NCBI GenBank assembly: GCA_964017045.1 | Contig: OZ024806.1 | Coordinates: forward strand, 25,965,503 to 26,029,502 | Source: Omphiscola glabra | Lineage: Eukaryota > Mollusca > Gastropoda > Lymnaeidae | Direction: 5' to 3' | DNA: 64,000 bases | Shown here: in pieces, positions 1 through 12,510 of the stretch | Layout of the letters: the number at the start of each line of letters is the position of its first letter | Position numbering within the stretch: position 1 is the first letter of the stretch | Made by a program: the position numbers and the translations under genes | Notes under the pieces: model-generated | Databases searched by the model: none | The model's input: the letters and a program-made list of their open reading frames with translations, nothing else | What the model was told of the DNA's origin: nothing

Positions 1-3000
1 AAACATCGATGTCTTTCCCGCTGAGTGCTTGCTGATGTATGATTTAGTGTAAGAACAATGTGCCCGGACTTTGCACATCTTCCAAACTCAGTCCTGATCT
101 TCCCCACAAGACCTTCCCCCCACTCCAGCCGTATTTTCCCCGTGACACCTTGAAGCTGATTCCACTGAAGGTTATAGTGTGCAAAATGTGTTTGCACTTC
201 CACGAAGCTGTATTTTCCGTTGTTTTTCCATGCATGCTGCAAACGGATGGCAACACTTCCGTTATATGAAAATCCAAATTGACACCACAAATAACCACGA
301 GAAGTTTTGACTTACTTGGGAGATCAGTAGAACCATCCAACGCCAGAGAATACAACAGCAAATTCCTAGCATTCTTAACTTTCTGTAGCACTATGATCAA
401 TTCAAATTCTTCTGTTCTCTGCACAAATGAACTGACAGAAAGACTGATAGCTTTAACAGCGGCGAGTGCAATTTTTAATGCCCCCATATGATTCCAGCAC
501 TCGTCTTCCTTTCAACCATTTATAGTTTGTGCTGGTAATCAGACTATAATAAATTATCGGGAATAGGCTTTGTGGATTTTGTTTCTTATTGTATTAAAAC
601 TTTAACCAGAATCTTCTAAACAAACATCAAGCTTCTTTGAGGATTTTTTCAATGATGTTATCATTTATTAATTCTTTTTGAAATACATTTTTTTAATGCT
701 GATCTGAGTTAGTTCGAGTTTGAACCACGGTATCGTTCACCAGTAACTTTACTTTTACAGTGATAATGTGATCTGTGCGTCCACTCTGGTTAGCGCAAGT
801 TAGCTTACACGACAATTTTGAATACCGAAATTGTTCCAACAAAAAAACGGGAAAGTTATAAATATATATTATATACATATTACATTCGGGAAGCTAGGGT
901 AAGAATACGGTAGTAAACCCAAACTGTAAAATCCGGAGATAGAGTCCCGAAGTCGATCTGACGCCGATAAAAATGTCATGTCAGCAACTCCTGTACTGAC
1001 AATTGTCATTCCTTTGGATCCACTGTTTGCGTAGGGAGTGGGGATCTGCTGAATTGGGCCACAGCAGGTCTCCAAAAATCACCACCAAGGCTATGTAGCT
1101 GTATTGAGGACGTCACTTCACGAGGAGCAGAATTTTTTTGTCAAAGACATTAAATAAAAGAAAGATTTAGCTTCGCAACGTGGAAAATTAGAACCATGTG
1201 TCCTGGCTTTGAAACCGACATTCAACAAATTGACAACCCAAGGAAGACTGCCGTAATTGAGAAGGAACTCGCCAGACTAAACATTGATACTGCCTGCCTT
1301 GAAGAGACCCGACTAGCGGATAGTGGTACCATAATGGAAGCCATCTACACATTCCACAGGCAAGGGAACCCGAAGATGAACTTATTTGGCTTGGTGTTGG
1401 AATTGCCGTAAAAAACAAAATTGGCCTGTAATGAACCTCCTTCATTGGGATCGGAGAGTATTCTGCGACTGCGAATGTCTTCATCTGCCGTCTTAACATC
1501 TCACACAGAAGAATGTTTTCAACGGCTTGTTATCGACTATCACACGTTTGTAAAGAGTTTGGATTGTCAATTAGTCTACAGAAAACACATTTCATTATGT
1601 AAGAAGCCCCGTCCGCTCCAATCACATGTATGTAGCACCATGATCTGTTAGTTGTTGAATATTTCACATAACATGGATCCAATATTTCTAGTTCTCTCTC
1701 TGTTGATAAAGAGATAAACATCAGGATCGCAAAAGTAGCAGAAACTATGGCTAAGCTGAATAGGCGTGTGTGGAATAATCTCAATTTAACGGATACAACA
1801 AAACTAAGTGTCTATCAGGCATGCGTACATTCTATATGGCAGTGAAGTGTGGACCACATACACCAGGGATGAGCGGAAACTCAACAGCTTCCATCAAACA
1901 TGTCTGCATCGCATTTTACGCATCCGATGGCAGGACAAGGTGACTAACACAGAGGTCTTGGAACGTGCCAAAATGTGTAGCATATTCTCTGCTCTCAGCA
2001 AGAGGTACCTTCGCTGGTTAGACCATGTAAGGAGAAAGGAGGAAGGCCGTATTCCAAAGATGCTGCTGTCTGGCAAGTTGGCAGAAGGGACCAGAATTAT
2101 TGGACGGCCACGCCTCAGATTTATGGACGTTTGCAAAAGGAGCATGAGGGAAACCAACATTGAAATAAACAAATGGAAGATCATTGCCAAACAACGTTCC
2201 AGGTGGCGAACAGCGGGCTATGAAGGAGTCAAAAAGGCAGAAGATGCATAAAACGAACATCTTGCAACAAAACAAACAGCACGGAAGACCAAATCTAAAT
2301 AGGAATCAATATTATCCTGCAAGAAAAGCAGTCGAGGTTGTCATTCCAGGATTGGCCTAATTAGCCACTCGTTGAAGTGTAGGCATAAATAGCTACTCTA
2401 TCGGCTCGTGAAGAAGGAAGGATGCTATATGTACGTCCACTCAATATAAATTAATATATATAGCAAATACACGTCTAAAAAATAAAAAAAGTGACCACAG
2501 ATTGCAATATAAAAGTTGGTCATCTACTTTTAGAAGTTAAAGTTTTCGGCGCCAGCTGAACTCAATCCCATATATGCACTGCGATGCAAGTAGTTTATTG
2601 TATATATTATATATAACTGTATGTTTATTTTACTTACTATTAAGGTACCGTATTTTACAATTTTGAGAAGATATTATACGATTTTAGGAGTTTGAGGGTA
2701 AACAGATCTGCAAAATAAATTAAAATCTAGATAATACAATTTAAAATTGTAAATTTAAGGTGCATAGGAGCCATAAGGCATCTGCAAGTATGACGATGTC
2801 CTAGTATTCGAAACGGCATTTTTAAATTGTATCCCAAAGTTTTGTGTTCCATTCGTCTTATCAAGCGAACGTACCGGATGAACTGACGTCGCGGGCCGGA
2901 TGAACTGCCGTGGCGGGCCGGATGAACTGACGTCGCGGGCGGTATGCAGCCCGCGGTCCGTAGTGTGATGACCCCTTTTAAAACTAAAATTAATGATTTG

Positions 3001-6000
3001 TGTAAACACAACCAAGTCAAGGAACACCAAAGTTTTCGTTAGTTTATCATTTGCTGCTTTCATATTATTTATAGAATGTAAAACATTAATTTCAGATATG
3101 CACCAAAAATCATCTTTACATTCTTAATTTATAAACAAAAATACTTTCTTCTATTATAATACAAACTTTACAAGGAATACCTGAGCAGCCTAATACAGCC
3201 ATTGCTGACTTTATTGATGTTCGGTCTGCTGGGTAGCTTTCATCATACTTGCAGTTGGGCACCCCATCTTCAATCTCATCCATGCAAGCCACATAATTAG
3301 AAAACAAGCTGGAAAAGAAAGAATTGAAAAAAAATTGATGGGCATCTCTAAATGATTCAACCATGTCCTCTGTGTTGACAGTTTTATTGAGTATTATTAA
3401 AAATACTCCATCGCATATGTTTATTCTTCTTACCAATATGCATTTCAATCTATATGTAAACTGTTTTTAAACAGCTCAATCCCACCTAGGCTAATCATCA
3501 ATACACATCAGTGTTTGAAAAACTTTAACCAACTAAATAACATATATATTTTTGTTGAGACTTAATTTTACGCTATTAATGCATTGGCCAGTACATTGGA
3601 TACTAGCTCCATCTGATGGGCAGTGCCATATAACTTCTTCGTAACGTAAGACTTTCCCGTCACCCTGGCCTCCCCTGCAATATATGATGCAGGGTTCTTG
3701 GTCAACAAATGAGTTAGTGTCTTCGGGGCCAGCGTGCAGTGCCGACATGTTGGATCCACAATGTTTTCTATGCTTTTTAAGTATGAATTAGAAGGATAGT
3801 GCTCCGTTCTCATTTGTGTCACCAGACTCTGTGGTCGGCGACCCAAGTTCCACCAGGTGTCTTGTCTACTAGGAAGCGACGGGTTAGCAAATACACCTCA
3901 GGTCTTGGTGATGTCTGCCTACTGTCCGTATCAGTTTGCTCCCAAGTGTTCTGTCAGCCAGTTTATGACACCGTGATTAGTGACTAGCAATTATGGTTGG
4001 GACTGGACAGCCCCCCCCCCCCCGGATTTTTCCAGGCTGTCTTCTTTCTCGTTACACTCCTCGTCTATATGACTTGGTACCCATCGCACCTATACCTTGT
4101 TTACTATTTGTTAAATATGCGCTTGTCATCTAAGATTGCACCAATCAAGTAGCTGTTGCGTATTTCGTTATTCAATATTTCAAGTCAAGAACTTAAATCA
4201 GAGAGTACGACAACGTAATTTCCCAGAAGCTCATAACTCTAAAGCTTAAAGTGTGAACTTTCCATGGTCTTCTGAACAGACTAAAGCTTTGTATCGAAAT
4301 TGTACGCAACAGTCCCATAGGGCCTTTAATGTTTCTAGTTAGTTTGCTCTCCTTTTGAGTATATGGTGAGCTCACCGTATCCTGCATTTATTTCTCTTAC
4401 CTTAAACAATCTGGCCGTGAAAACGTCTCAAACCTAACCCTAACCCTTTAACTAACCCTAAAACTAACCCTAAAACTTACCCTAAATTTAAAACGAACCC
4501 TAACCCCTAACCCTAAGCCCAAACACTAAACCTAACCCTAACTCGTAACCTAATCCTAAACCAAACCCTAACCATAACTCCTAAACCTAACCTTAGCTCT
4601 AATCCTTACCCTAACCCTAAAGGAAACCATAGCCCTAAACATAACACTTACCCTTACACTAAATCTAACCATAACCCTAATACTAACCCTAACCGTAAAC
4701 CTAATCATAACGCTTACCCAAACCCTAACCCTAACTTAACCATAACCCTAAAGCTGAACCTAACCCCTAGCCCTAACCCCTACCCTAAACATAACCCTAA
4801 CCCCTAACTCAAACCCTTAACTCTAACCCTTACCCTAACCCTATGCAAACCCTGACCCTAACACTAACAGTTAAGCTTACCCTAAACCTAACCATTATCG
4901 TAACCCTAACCCTAACCCTAACCCTAATCCTAAACTTAACCCTAACCGTAAACCTAACCATAACCCCTAACCTTAACCCGTAACCCTAACTCTTAGCCCT
5001 AACTCTAACCCTGACCTAAACCTATGCAAACACCGACCATAACCCTAACACTTATCCTTACCCTAAACCTAACCATAATCCTAACCCTAACTCTACCCTG
5101 GCCCTACCACTAACCTTAACCCTAAGCATAACCCTAACCATAACCCTTAACCCTAACCCTAACCTAACCCTAACCAATTGTCTCAAAGGCAGCCGTTTCT
5201 TTACATGTGTAGGGCTGAATTTCGTCATTGCCGTGTCAGTCAAAGTAAACGTATATCGGGACGGAAAATTTTCGCATATTGATGGATGCCTCGGATATGA
5301 ATCAGACGTTCTTTATTTTTTGGTAGTTTGATTATCCTTTCAAGTTAAGCAGCTTGATGCCTAAAAGAAGATTATTGCGGACTATTCCACAATGTCCGGT
5401 TTATCTGCATTTGTAAGCAGGGTTCCTTTTTCAGGTAACCTCCTCTGTCTTTCTACACTGGTAAACATTTCATTGCCCTTTCTTATGTTTAGTTGCTCTA
5501 CGCTGGCTATGACTTCGACTGTGCCGTTTTGAACGCACCCAAGAGGAATAACATGATTTGACCCATTCCTTCCAATGCTTTCTTGCTGGCAAAGACTGGA
5601 GGGGAATGCTGTAGTTCATCAACGACCTTACAAGTCCCAGGAATCGAGCTCTTCCAGGTGCGGCGCACATTTGCGACCAGTTATTAGTTCACCAGCAGCC
5701 CTCTCTAGGCCAGAATCTCTTGTTGCTGAGCAGAGCCTCTTAAAATATTGATCGATAACCATAAAAATCACATACTTTACTTTACACATCTAGTAAACCA
5801 TATACTGTTTGACGAGACGCTCGTCTTACTATAAGATGACGAGACGTTCGATCATACAATATATTTGTATAGTGGCTATCTGATCGTCATATACCTATAT
5901 CCAATCAGTAACGACTATATATGTGTTCTTTAGTATAACATGCCCCTATCTCATCCGATGGGCCAGATTAACAATAATAACCAATGCCGATATACTAACG

Positions 6001-6823
6001 CCAACTGGATTAATTGTCCAATAATGTTTATTATACAATCAAGTATCTCTTCTGGATACATACAATAATGTAGAAGTAGACAACACACAATTCAACGCCC
6101 TGTCTAACCGCCATCAATGCGCAACCATAACAACACTCTAACTAACACGTCACTTCCCTTACACAAATACATCATAACATTCTCGCACAATATACAACGC
6201 TACACCTATAGTCTCTAACTCAACATGTTACACGTACAAACATAGCTACAGTGATTTCATACCCTTGACACTTTTCATTACTAAATAAACTTCAGTACCG
6301 AACTCAGAATCTGTTGAAAAAAACCCCTTAATATAGAAACATTCAGTGCACTCACCCGCATATATGAGAGGTTGGGTTGTCGCCGCATGTAAGACACACA
6401 TCCAAAGCCATGTCGACGGTCGCTATATACATAAGAGAATCTTTTAAAATATGATTTATTGTGTTTAAAAATCATTAAATTCAGCTATAAGAATAATTAA
6501 TGAAACAACAAGATAATCTATTGTGAGCTATGAAATGTGAACTTGTCGGTAGTATTAGCATCCAGCTACTTTATGGTGTTTTGGGAATAGTTTACGTGAT
6601 AATCCCTTTATGATGTAGCTAGAACACAGGGAATGAGGTAGAACACAGTTGTGGTAGCACACAGGTAGTATGATAAAACACTGGTGATGCAGTGGAATAT
6701 AGGTTGAGATGGTAGGGTAAAGGAAGATGATATCCCATTTCTTGTACAACGAATGCAAAAGAAAAAAGAAAGCAAACCTGCAGACAAGCACATTGCCAGG
6801 ATGATGAAAGAGATTTGAGTCAT
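1..6823 (-). CDS. Gene A: small secreted six-cysteine protein with hypervariable mature region (3' end outside window)
   Basis: Three of the four family exons are visible. Exon 1 (6823-6778) encodes the signal peptide MTQISFIILAMCLSA and ends in phase 1 at a GT donor. Exon 2 (6422-6356) carries C-x2-C-x8-C and ends TSHIC in phase 2. Exon 3 (3308-3181) has three further cysteines and ends GCSG before a GT donor. All boundaries are AG/GT and join in frame. The fourth exon (hydrophobic tail) should lie about 1.4 kb left of position 1, judged from the same interval in gene B, so the product is incomplete here. The start context TCCAAGATG is shared with the other three genes. Intron 3 contains a LINE insertion and intron 2 a LINE relic plus a telomeric tract. 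No function is recognised. The protein is probably exported and disulphide-bonded. Confidence 0.72.
774..2442 (+). mobile_element. Internally deleted non-LTR retrotransposon (LINE) with target-site duplication
   Basis: The element lies between near-identical 13-bp direct repeats (774-786 and 2430-2442, one mismatch). Copy B has a single uninterrupted site near 20174-20186. The 5' part (about 1180-1420) encodes the start of an endonuclease domain (RKTAVIEKELARLNIDTACL, then EETRLADSG). The 3' part (about 1500-2251) encodes the end of a reverse transcriptase ORF, including YGSEVWTTYTRDERKLNSFH and GRPRLRFMDVCKRSMRE. The middle of the endonuclease and most of the polymerase are missing, and stops or frameshifts interrupt the rest. 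It is a dead copy with both ends present. Confidence 0.85.
1808..2251 (+). pseudogene. LINE reverse transcriptase C-terminal fragment
   Basis: A 147-residue open stretch matches the segment that follows the catalytic domain in LINE ORF2 proteins: ILYGSEVWTT, then LHRILRIRWQDKVTNTEVLE, LRWLDHVRRKEEGRIPK and GRPRLRFMDVCK. Upstream, in another frame, about 1690-1810 carries KEINIRIAKVAETMAKLNRR, so a frameshift separates them. The catalytic Y-x-D-D region is absent. It is part of the LINE at 774-2442 and not a host gene. Confidence 0.85.
2855..2990 (-). mobile_element. Solo left end of a hAT-type element with a short internal triplication
   Basis: On the minus strand the sequence runs from GGGGTCATCACACTAC through GCCCGCGAC-type CpG-rich sequence. 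It matches the left end of the element at 47630-48146. A 23-27 bp unit (GGGCCGGATGAACTGACGTC) is present about three times. Copy B has a single shorter version at about 20640-20690, so this relic is older than the duplication. Confidence 0.5.
3568..4395 (-). mobile_element. Old LINE relic: RNase H and C-terminal region (copy A)
   Basis: Translation of 3846-3568 gives QSLVTQMRTEHYPSNSYLKS followed by DPTCRHCTLAPKTLTHLL, the cysteine/histidine tail found after the RNase H domain in several LINE clades. The preceding part (4387-4193) is the degraded counterpart of the RNase H segment that is clearer in copy B. It lies in intron 2 of gene A on the same strand and is shared with copy B, so it predates the duplication. 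Confidence 0.7.
4433..5179. repeat. Interstitial telomeric repeat tract (degenerate CCCTAA)
   Basis: About 745 bp consist mainly of CCCTAA/TTAGGG units with many variants. The same 8-bp word GTCTCAAA flanks it at 4425-4432 and 5180-5187. In copy B the corresponding place (about 22255-22305) has no such tract, so it was gained in copy A inside intron 2 of gene A. It is internal to collinear duplicated DNA and is not a chromosome end. Confidence 0.9.
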
Positions 6824-7499
6824 CTTGGATTACTGGAGGATTTCTTTTTTAATACTTTCTTTTCCCCTTTGACTTAATTTCAAATTTAAAGATTTATAAA
6901 AAAGTAAAATGGAAATTAAAAATGCATCTAAAATAAACAATATCATTAGTTTAATATATATGTATTTATATACAATGACCTTAAGCCTAAAGCTGTGTCT
7001 TTGTTCAAAATTTTGTAGCAAAATGTATAAATATTTATTCACATTAAAAAAAAGAGTTAATAAACTCTTATTAAAATGGAAACCATTAGGTAAAGTTATT
7101 ATTTAGGTAAAATCTAGACACATGCCGAAATACTTAAATTTAGAATTCTTTGAGTGATGTTAATTTTCTGAATATCGTATCGGTAAAATATTAATATTAT
7201 TACTTAAAATGTATTAATCATATATAAAACAATCATTGCAATTTTATATTTATCTTGACCACCCCCACAACCCCAAAACACAAGAAATAATAATCCCTAG
7301 ACCGCATCCCTGTTAGCCTATAAAAAATCCCTTTTCTCTTTTTCGTTTGCACTGGACGAAAGCAATGCTATGCTGGTTCTGCTAAGCTTCTATGTTTCAT
7401 TGCTAATACAAATGATTACTAGGAAGTCGCAAAGTAGCTTGCTGTACTGAAAACTGTAAAAGGAGTAAAAATAGGAAATGAAATCGACAAAACATTTTC

Positions 7500-7970
7500 C
7501 CAAACTTTGAATAATTTTGACCAGGACAGGTCTAAACTTGCCAGCGTGATAAGTGACGATGCTCCTAGACTGGTCAGAACTAGCCAATGTGAAAAATGAT
7601 GGTACCATCAAACTTCACAGGCAAATCCACGACCTCATATCCAGAATTTGGCAGGAGGAAGAAATACCAATAGAATATAGAATAGAACACTGCACTCAAA
7701 ATCCCCATTCACAAAAAAAGATCTAAGCTGGTCTGCGCAAACTACAGAGGTATCTCCCCCCTTAAGGTACAAAATCCTCAGAAAACATATAGTAAGAAAA
7801 CTCGGAGTGTATTGTAAACAGATCCTAGAGGACTACCAATCCGGATTCCGTCAGAATAGGTCAACCACGGGTAATATTTACTACTCGAGAAATGTTACGA
7901 AAATAAGATTGACCTACACCAACTAAACGTGGATTACAAAAGCAGTACTTCAATGTTATTCTTTCATAAT
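7500..7970 (+). mobile_element. LINE fragment, N-terminal reverse transcriptase region
   Basis: Frameshifted translation gives IKLHRQIHDLISRIWQEEEI, then pieces resembling the ANYRG-IS-L and DYQSGFRQNRSTT motifs, and DLHQLNVDYK near 7910-7940. These are the early reverse transcriptase blocks of LINE ORF2. Copy B lacks this stretch between the equivalents of 7480 and 7980 (about 24350-24392), so it was inserted after the duplication. Ends are not defined to the base. Confidence 0.7.
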
Positions 7971-8275
7971 TATTTCAATAGCTTTGTTTACTCTATGGGT
8001 AATTATAAAGATCATAAAGATCAAATTTCATTTCATATGGTTCTTTATCCACAACAGCTCATCGTGCCTTATTTTTTCCGCTGTCCATCACAACAAACTT
8101 AATAAATAGACGAATACGGCAATCTCTCTTGATCCAAAACGTCACCAATACAAATCACATAGCATCAGCTAAAAAAATAAATAAATCTTTTAAAAAAAAT
8201 AAGTTCACTAACATATCTAGTATGTAACACGCAAACCTAACCGCACACTGATTGAACAAATCATTAACAAAGTTC

Positions 8276-8283
8276 TATTTATA
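8276..8283 (-). promoter_or_regulatory. Possible TATA box upstream of gene A
   Basis: TATAAATA on the minus strand lies about 1.45 kb upstream of the gene A start codon, inside a stretch (about 8230-8330) that is well conserved in copy B. In such AT-rich DNA the motif alone is weak; its position in a conserved block is the only support. Confidence 0.25.
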
Positions 8284-9824
8284 CGATTCAGAAGCGTCTC
8301 GTGCGCAATGTCCCTAAGGTTTGTGGTCATTTTGTCATGTAACCTAGCCCAAGATTTCTTACTTACCTCTTCTGTTCGTTGAATTGCTCGTGTGTAAATA
8401 ACGAAAAACTCATGTGGTTCTTATAACATGTTCTTACTAACACAAAAAGAGATTCCTTAACAATAATAGCTCCTCCCACGCCACCCACGAACAATCTCGG
8501 TAACAACTTGTTTTCATAATTTATTAAAGCGGCACTGACCTGGAGGGGAGGGGGGGGACTTACTGACGCCTCTCCTCTTCCACCAAAAAAAAAACAAAAC
8601 AACCTCACCGACTCCTCACTATGTTTGTTCGCATTGCTCTGCCAATCATTTGAGACGACATGGATATTAACCAGATCGACACGCTTGAAATGTTTCGCAA
8701 AACGAAGGGCATTTAGAAGGCGTCTGTTAATAAGTCGGCATTTTAAAATCTATTTCTGGACCACCCCCGCTACCTTTTCCAACTTGATAGCCATTATCAA
8801 ACATTCAAGGACCGCTTCAAAAATGTGTTAACCACCCACCTGCCCCCACAACTAAAGAGCAAAATAAAAAAATACAAAGTTTATACTGAAGTGACGTGGT
8901 TCTACAAAGTCTACAAGATTACACTCCCGTGCATACCAAATTAACAGCATCACCAGAGACATTCACCCAAGTATATCAGTCGCGGAGTTACTTAAACATT
9001 TATCTTTTTTACCAATTTTCTTTATCAGCTATCGACTTTTGAGTTTCCTCCATAGTATTAATCAATCCAGCATTGCAGCTATTTCCCGTAAGTGGCTGCT
9101 TAGCTAAAACAAAAAAACAAAAACTTTAAAACTTCAATTTAACCTTTTCAATAACCTTTGAATTAACCGATTTCTCGGCCTATAGTTTTTTTTTTACGGT
9201 AATAACATAATTTATTCCACCTGCTAATGTTACATGACCCCTGTTCTTGATTAACACCCGCAACTTGATCGCAACAACTCTAGTCATTGGAAACAATTAA
9301 TGGACTGTCTAAAAGTAGATAGAACCCACATTGAATGCTTTAACAAGGATGGCTAACTTTCTGACCAGACATTTGCATGTAGTACAGTAATAATTATTTA
9401 AAACATGTTTAATTACACAGACACAAAAAAACAACAAACAAAACAAACAACAAGTTAAAAAAAACACTTCACCTCGAATGTCGGATTTTACGCCCAATCT
9501 AATGTTATTTGGGACATTGATTCTAAATATTGCATCTAATTTTCCCCATCAGCGAGTATCAGCTCTAGTTTTTAAGATAGCGTTTAAACTATCAATGTTA
9601 GTTCGCTCTACACCAAATCTTTCGTGCAGAGTCTGGATGTCAAAAAAAACCCAACTTTTTTTTTCTAATTTTTAAATGAATGTATGTCAATTAAATGAGC
9701 GAAACGGAATATGCGGGAAAATCTGAAAAAAGGACGTAGCAAAACAATTAACGTGACGGCAAGACGCCTTCTTCAGCGAATGAAAAACAGTAAAAACAAT
9801 ATAAATTAAAAAATAAACAGCTGC

Positions 9825-10000
9825 AATATAATATCCGAGGAGACATGATATTCCCTTGGGCTTATCCAGCAGCGTGGAGAGAGACGATTTGCTGTTGGGA
9901 ACCAGCTTAAAATCCTAGAAGAAGAATCACAGGCCTTGTGGCATTCGTCCTGTGAAGTTCGCACTATCGTCACATTGTGGCAGACGGCTGCCAGCAAAAT
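9825..10000 (+). repeat. Dispersed unnamed repeat family, member 1
   Basis: It shares TTCCCTTGGGCTTATC, GCGTGGAGAGAGACGATTTG, GGAACCAGCTTA, CACAGGCCTTGTGGC and ATCGTCACATTGTGGCAGAC with the members at 34880 and 41765. It lies in a stretch of copy A (about 9750-10550) that has no counterpart in copy B. Confidence 0.5.
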
Positions 10001-10666
10001 ATCCGAGAGGACAGTAAGAGGAATGTGGTTTTTCCATACTTTGTTTCGCTCATTTCATTTTACCTAACCCGATTGCAGTCTCTCCCCCTTATTATCATGT
10101 TTTTAAGTTACCCATATTTTGTGTATGTATTAATACATTTGTCCATTTACTAACAAAAAAGCACACTTGCATCAAATGTTTGAGATCGAAGAACCCATCG
10201 ACTTTTTTCTGTTCTTATTAACTGATTATGTGCAAAGTATTTAGATGGTAAATCATGATTACCTTGAAAGTTTTATTCCATAGTCACTCACTCTGACCTA
10301 TTGAAAACAGTTGCGCATATATTTTTTAAATACTTTCATCGGGTAGGAAATCTATTCCTGAACATGGAGAAATATTATTTTTATCGGTTATTATTTAGGT
10401 GAAGATCAAGAGAAGCCGAGAGCTCTTCATATTCTATACTAGCAAAGTGTTTAGTAATGGAATAGAACATGCTTAAAAAACTAACACTTCATTTGCTGCT
10501 ATTGCCGTATTGTTTAAATCCTAGAATATAAACGAAGTAAATGCGATAAATGGTCCTACCATGATCTACCTTCAGCCATGAGACGTGTTATACCGTAGGA
10601 TTTCTTATCTGCTTCTCCTTTCCATGAATTGCCGCAGCTCTTAGAGTGTAAATCTTGCACTCTGTC

Positions 10667-10855
10667 CAGTGGCGTAGCGAGCTTAACTCGCGCCCGGGGC
10701 ACAATACCTTTTTAGCGCCCCCAATACATTTTATCGCCCCCCCCTTATTCGAAAACCATACAATATATAGTAAAATATACCATTTGACGCCCCTTTGTGA
10801 GTAGCGCCCGGGGCATGATGCCCCCCCCCCTTGCTCAACCCTCACTACGCCACTG
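10667..10855. mobile_element. Non-autonomous hAT-like MITE with 8-bp target-site duplication
   Basis: The ends are CAGTGGCGTAGCG and, inverted, CTACGCCACTG. The 8-bp word ACTCTGTC flanks it on both sides (10659-10666 and 10856-10863), the size typical of hAT insertions. The interior is G+C-rich with GCGCCC motifs and no coding capacity. Copy B has no insertion at the equivalent place near 30870. Confidence 0.8.
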
Positions 10856-11189
10856 ACTCTGTCACATCGCAAAAGATAAAGAGATGTTCAAACAACTCCA
10901 CATATAGAACGTTATGACCATCGGGAATAAAGCGATCTGGTCTAATGTTACAAATATCGTTCTAGCAATCTACTAGGCGAAAGAAGAAAACAGAACCAAC
11001 TCTTAAGCCTTTGAAAAGATAAATAACCAATAAACAGTGACTAGACAAATGTTTTATTGTGTGTCGTTTTGTATGCTTAAAAAGTGATCACATAAATATT
11101 TTATATTCTTGCTTTTTAAACCGTTTGGGAGAGTAGAGTCAAACAAGAACATGTGGCAAAAAAAAAAAAGTAAAGTTCTGAAAAAAATA

Positions 11190-11285
11190 AAAATGACCCA
11201 TATTTCATAACATCAAAGTAATAGTGACCTACATTTCATATCATCAATGTATAACTGACCCACATTTCATATCATCAGAGGATGG
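11190..11285. repeat. 31-bp tandem repeat, about three copies (copy A)
   Basis: The unit is AGTGACCTACATTTCATATC plus ATCAAAGTAT. Three degenerate copies are visible. The homologous site in copy B has about nine. Confidence 0.8.
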
Positions 11286-12510
11286 CATTTAATCCATTTG
11301 TCTTGGTCTTCATTATTTTGTTTTTGTTGTGAAAAACGTTGTGGCAGTCAATTAGATTACCGTCCAGAGAACCTATACGTAAAGAGTGACGTGAAATATG
11401 TCAGCAAGTCATATAATTTAAATGGCTGCTAGATACCAATTGTTACGATAGGCATCAATTTTTTACATTGTAAAACCCGGTCATGAACATCGGAGTGACC
11501 CCAAGTTTGGACACGCGACTGGGTGTTGCTTAATGACAAATTGTGTCCCCTTGACCTCGATTGCAATTTAATACTGTCTACAGTCTGTAGAAATAAAATT
11601 CTTTAGAACTTACGAGATTGACCGAGATACGAATACATTACCGAACCCTTTTCTGTAAAAGTCTTCAAGGAAGACTATAAATACGCCCATCGACAGGTTT
11701 GAACATCAGAGAGATGGAGTTATTACCTTTTTATTATCGTTTTACTGATCGTAGATTTTGCATATAAAAATTTATTGTTTGCGTGTATGCGCCTTCTTCA
11801 ACATTGTACTGGTACAAGTTCATTGTTGTACTGTAAGTCGATAGCCTCAATTTTATTCTTTTTGATTTTTTAAATTTTAAATTAACTTAATAAATTTTTA
11901 TTTGTAATCAGCCCTAGTTTGAGTATCGTTCCTTAATACTGTATTTAATTAATGCTATTGTCCTTTGTTATGTACTGTTTGATACGATTATTGTTCTCTA
12001 CATTATATCAGTACGTAACACCTATACTTTGTTTCGCATATTTTCCAGATACCTAGATGATGAAAGGCTCATATAATGGAATTTTCTTTTGGAAACTATT
12101 TCAAGATTGTCGTGATAGTTCATACCACAGAAGTCTTCCAAAGGGAGCTTGATTTGTTTGGAATAACGGGGACGTTCTATTAATGTTTTTTTTTAATTGT
12201 ATACAATTAAACAACCATTAAAATAAAACTTTGTCGTACACTTTCTTTATATACATTTTTTATTATTTTTTTATTAATAATATGTTGCCCCGCCCGCTTT
12301 ACACAGCTGATTTATTTCACTAACTATTTTAGAAAACAAAAGAATTTATTTCGCTTCATACGCATATTTTGTTTAAAAAGAGGATCTCATTTAGCGCAGT
12401 TATCGGTAATTTTAATTCGCAAAATTAGTGTCATCATATTTTCATTATCTCCTTCTTGAAAAACAGGAGAAACGGATGCTAAAGGGTTTTGGGAGGTGGG
12501 GCTGAACAAC

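Larger units (their letters stand above)
1..12510. repeat. Segmental duplication, copy A
   Basis: Most of this interval aligns collinearly with about 19385-32345. Examples are 60-490 with 19450-19890, 3060-3420 with 20750-21110, 6250-7250 with 22850-23790, 8230-9200 with 24640-25600 and 11190-12330 with 31440-32150. Similarity fades after about 12510. The left end lies outside the window, because the copy B counterpart already includes the last exon of gene B. The interruptions are insertions listed separately. Confidence 0.85.

Noticed and set aside
4433..5179. Chromosome end
   Set aside because: Collinear duplicated sequence continues on both sides and the tract is absent from the paralogous site; it is interstitial.
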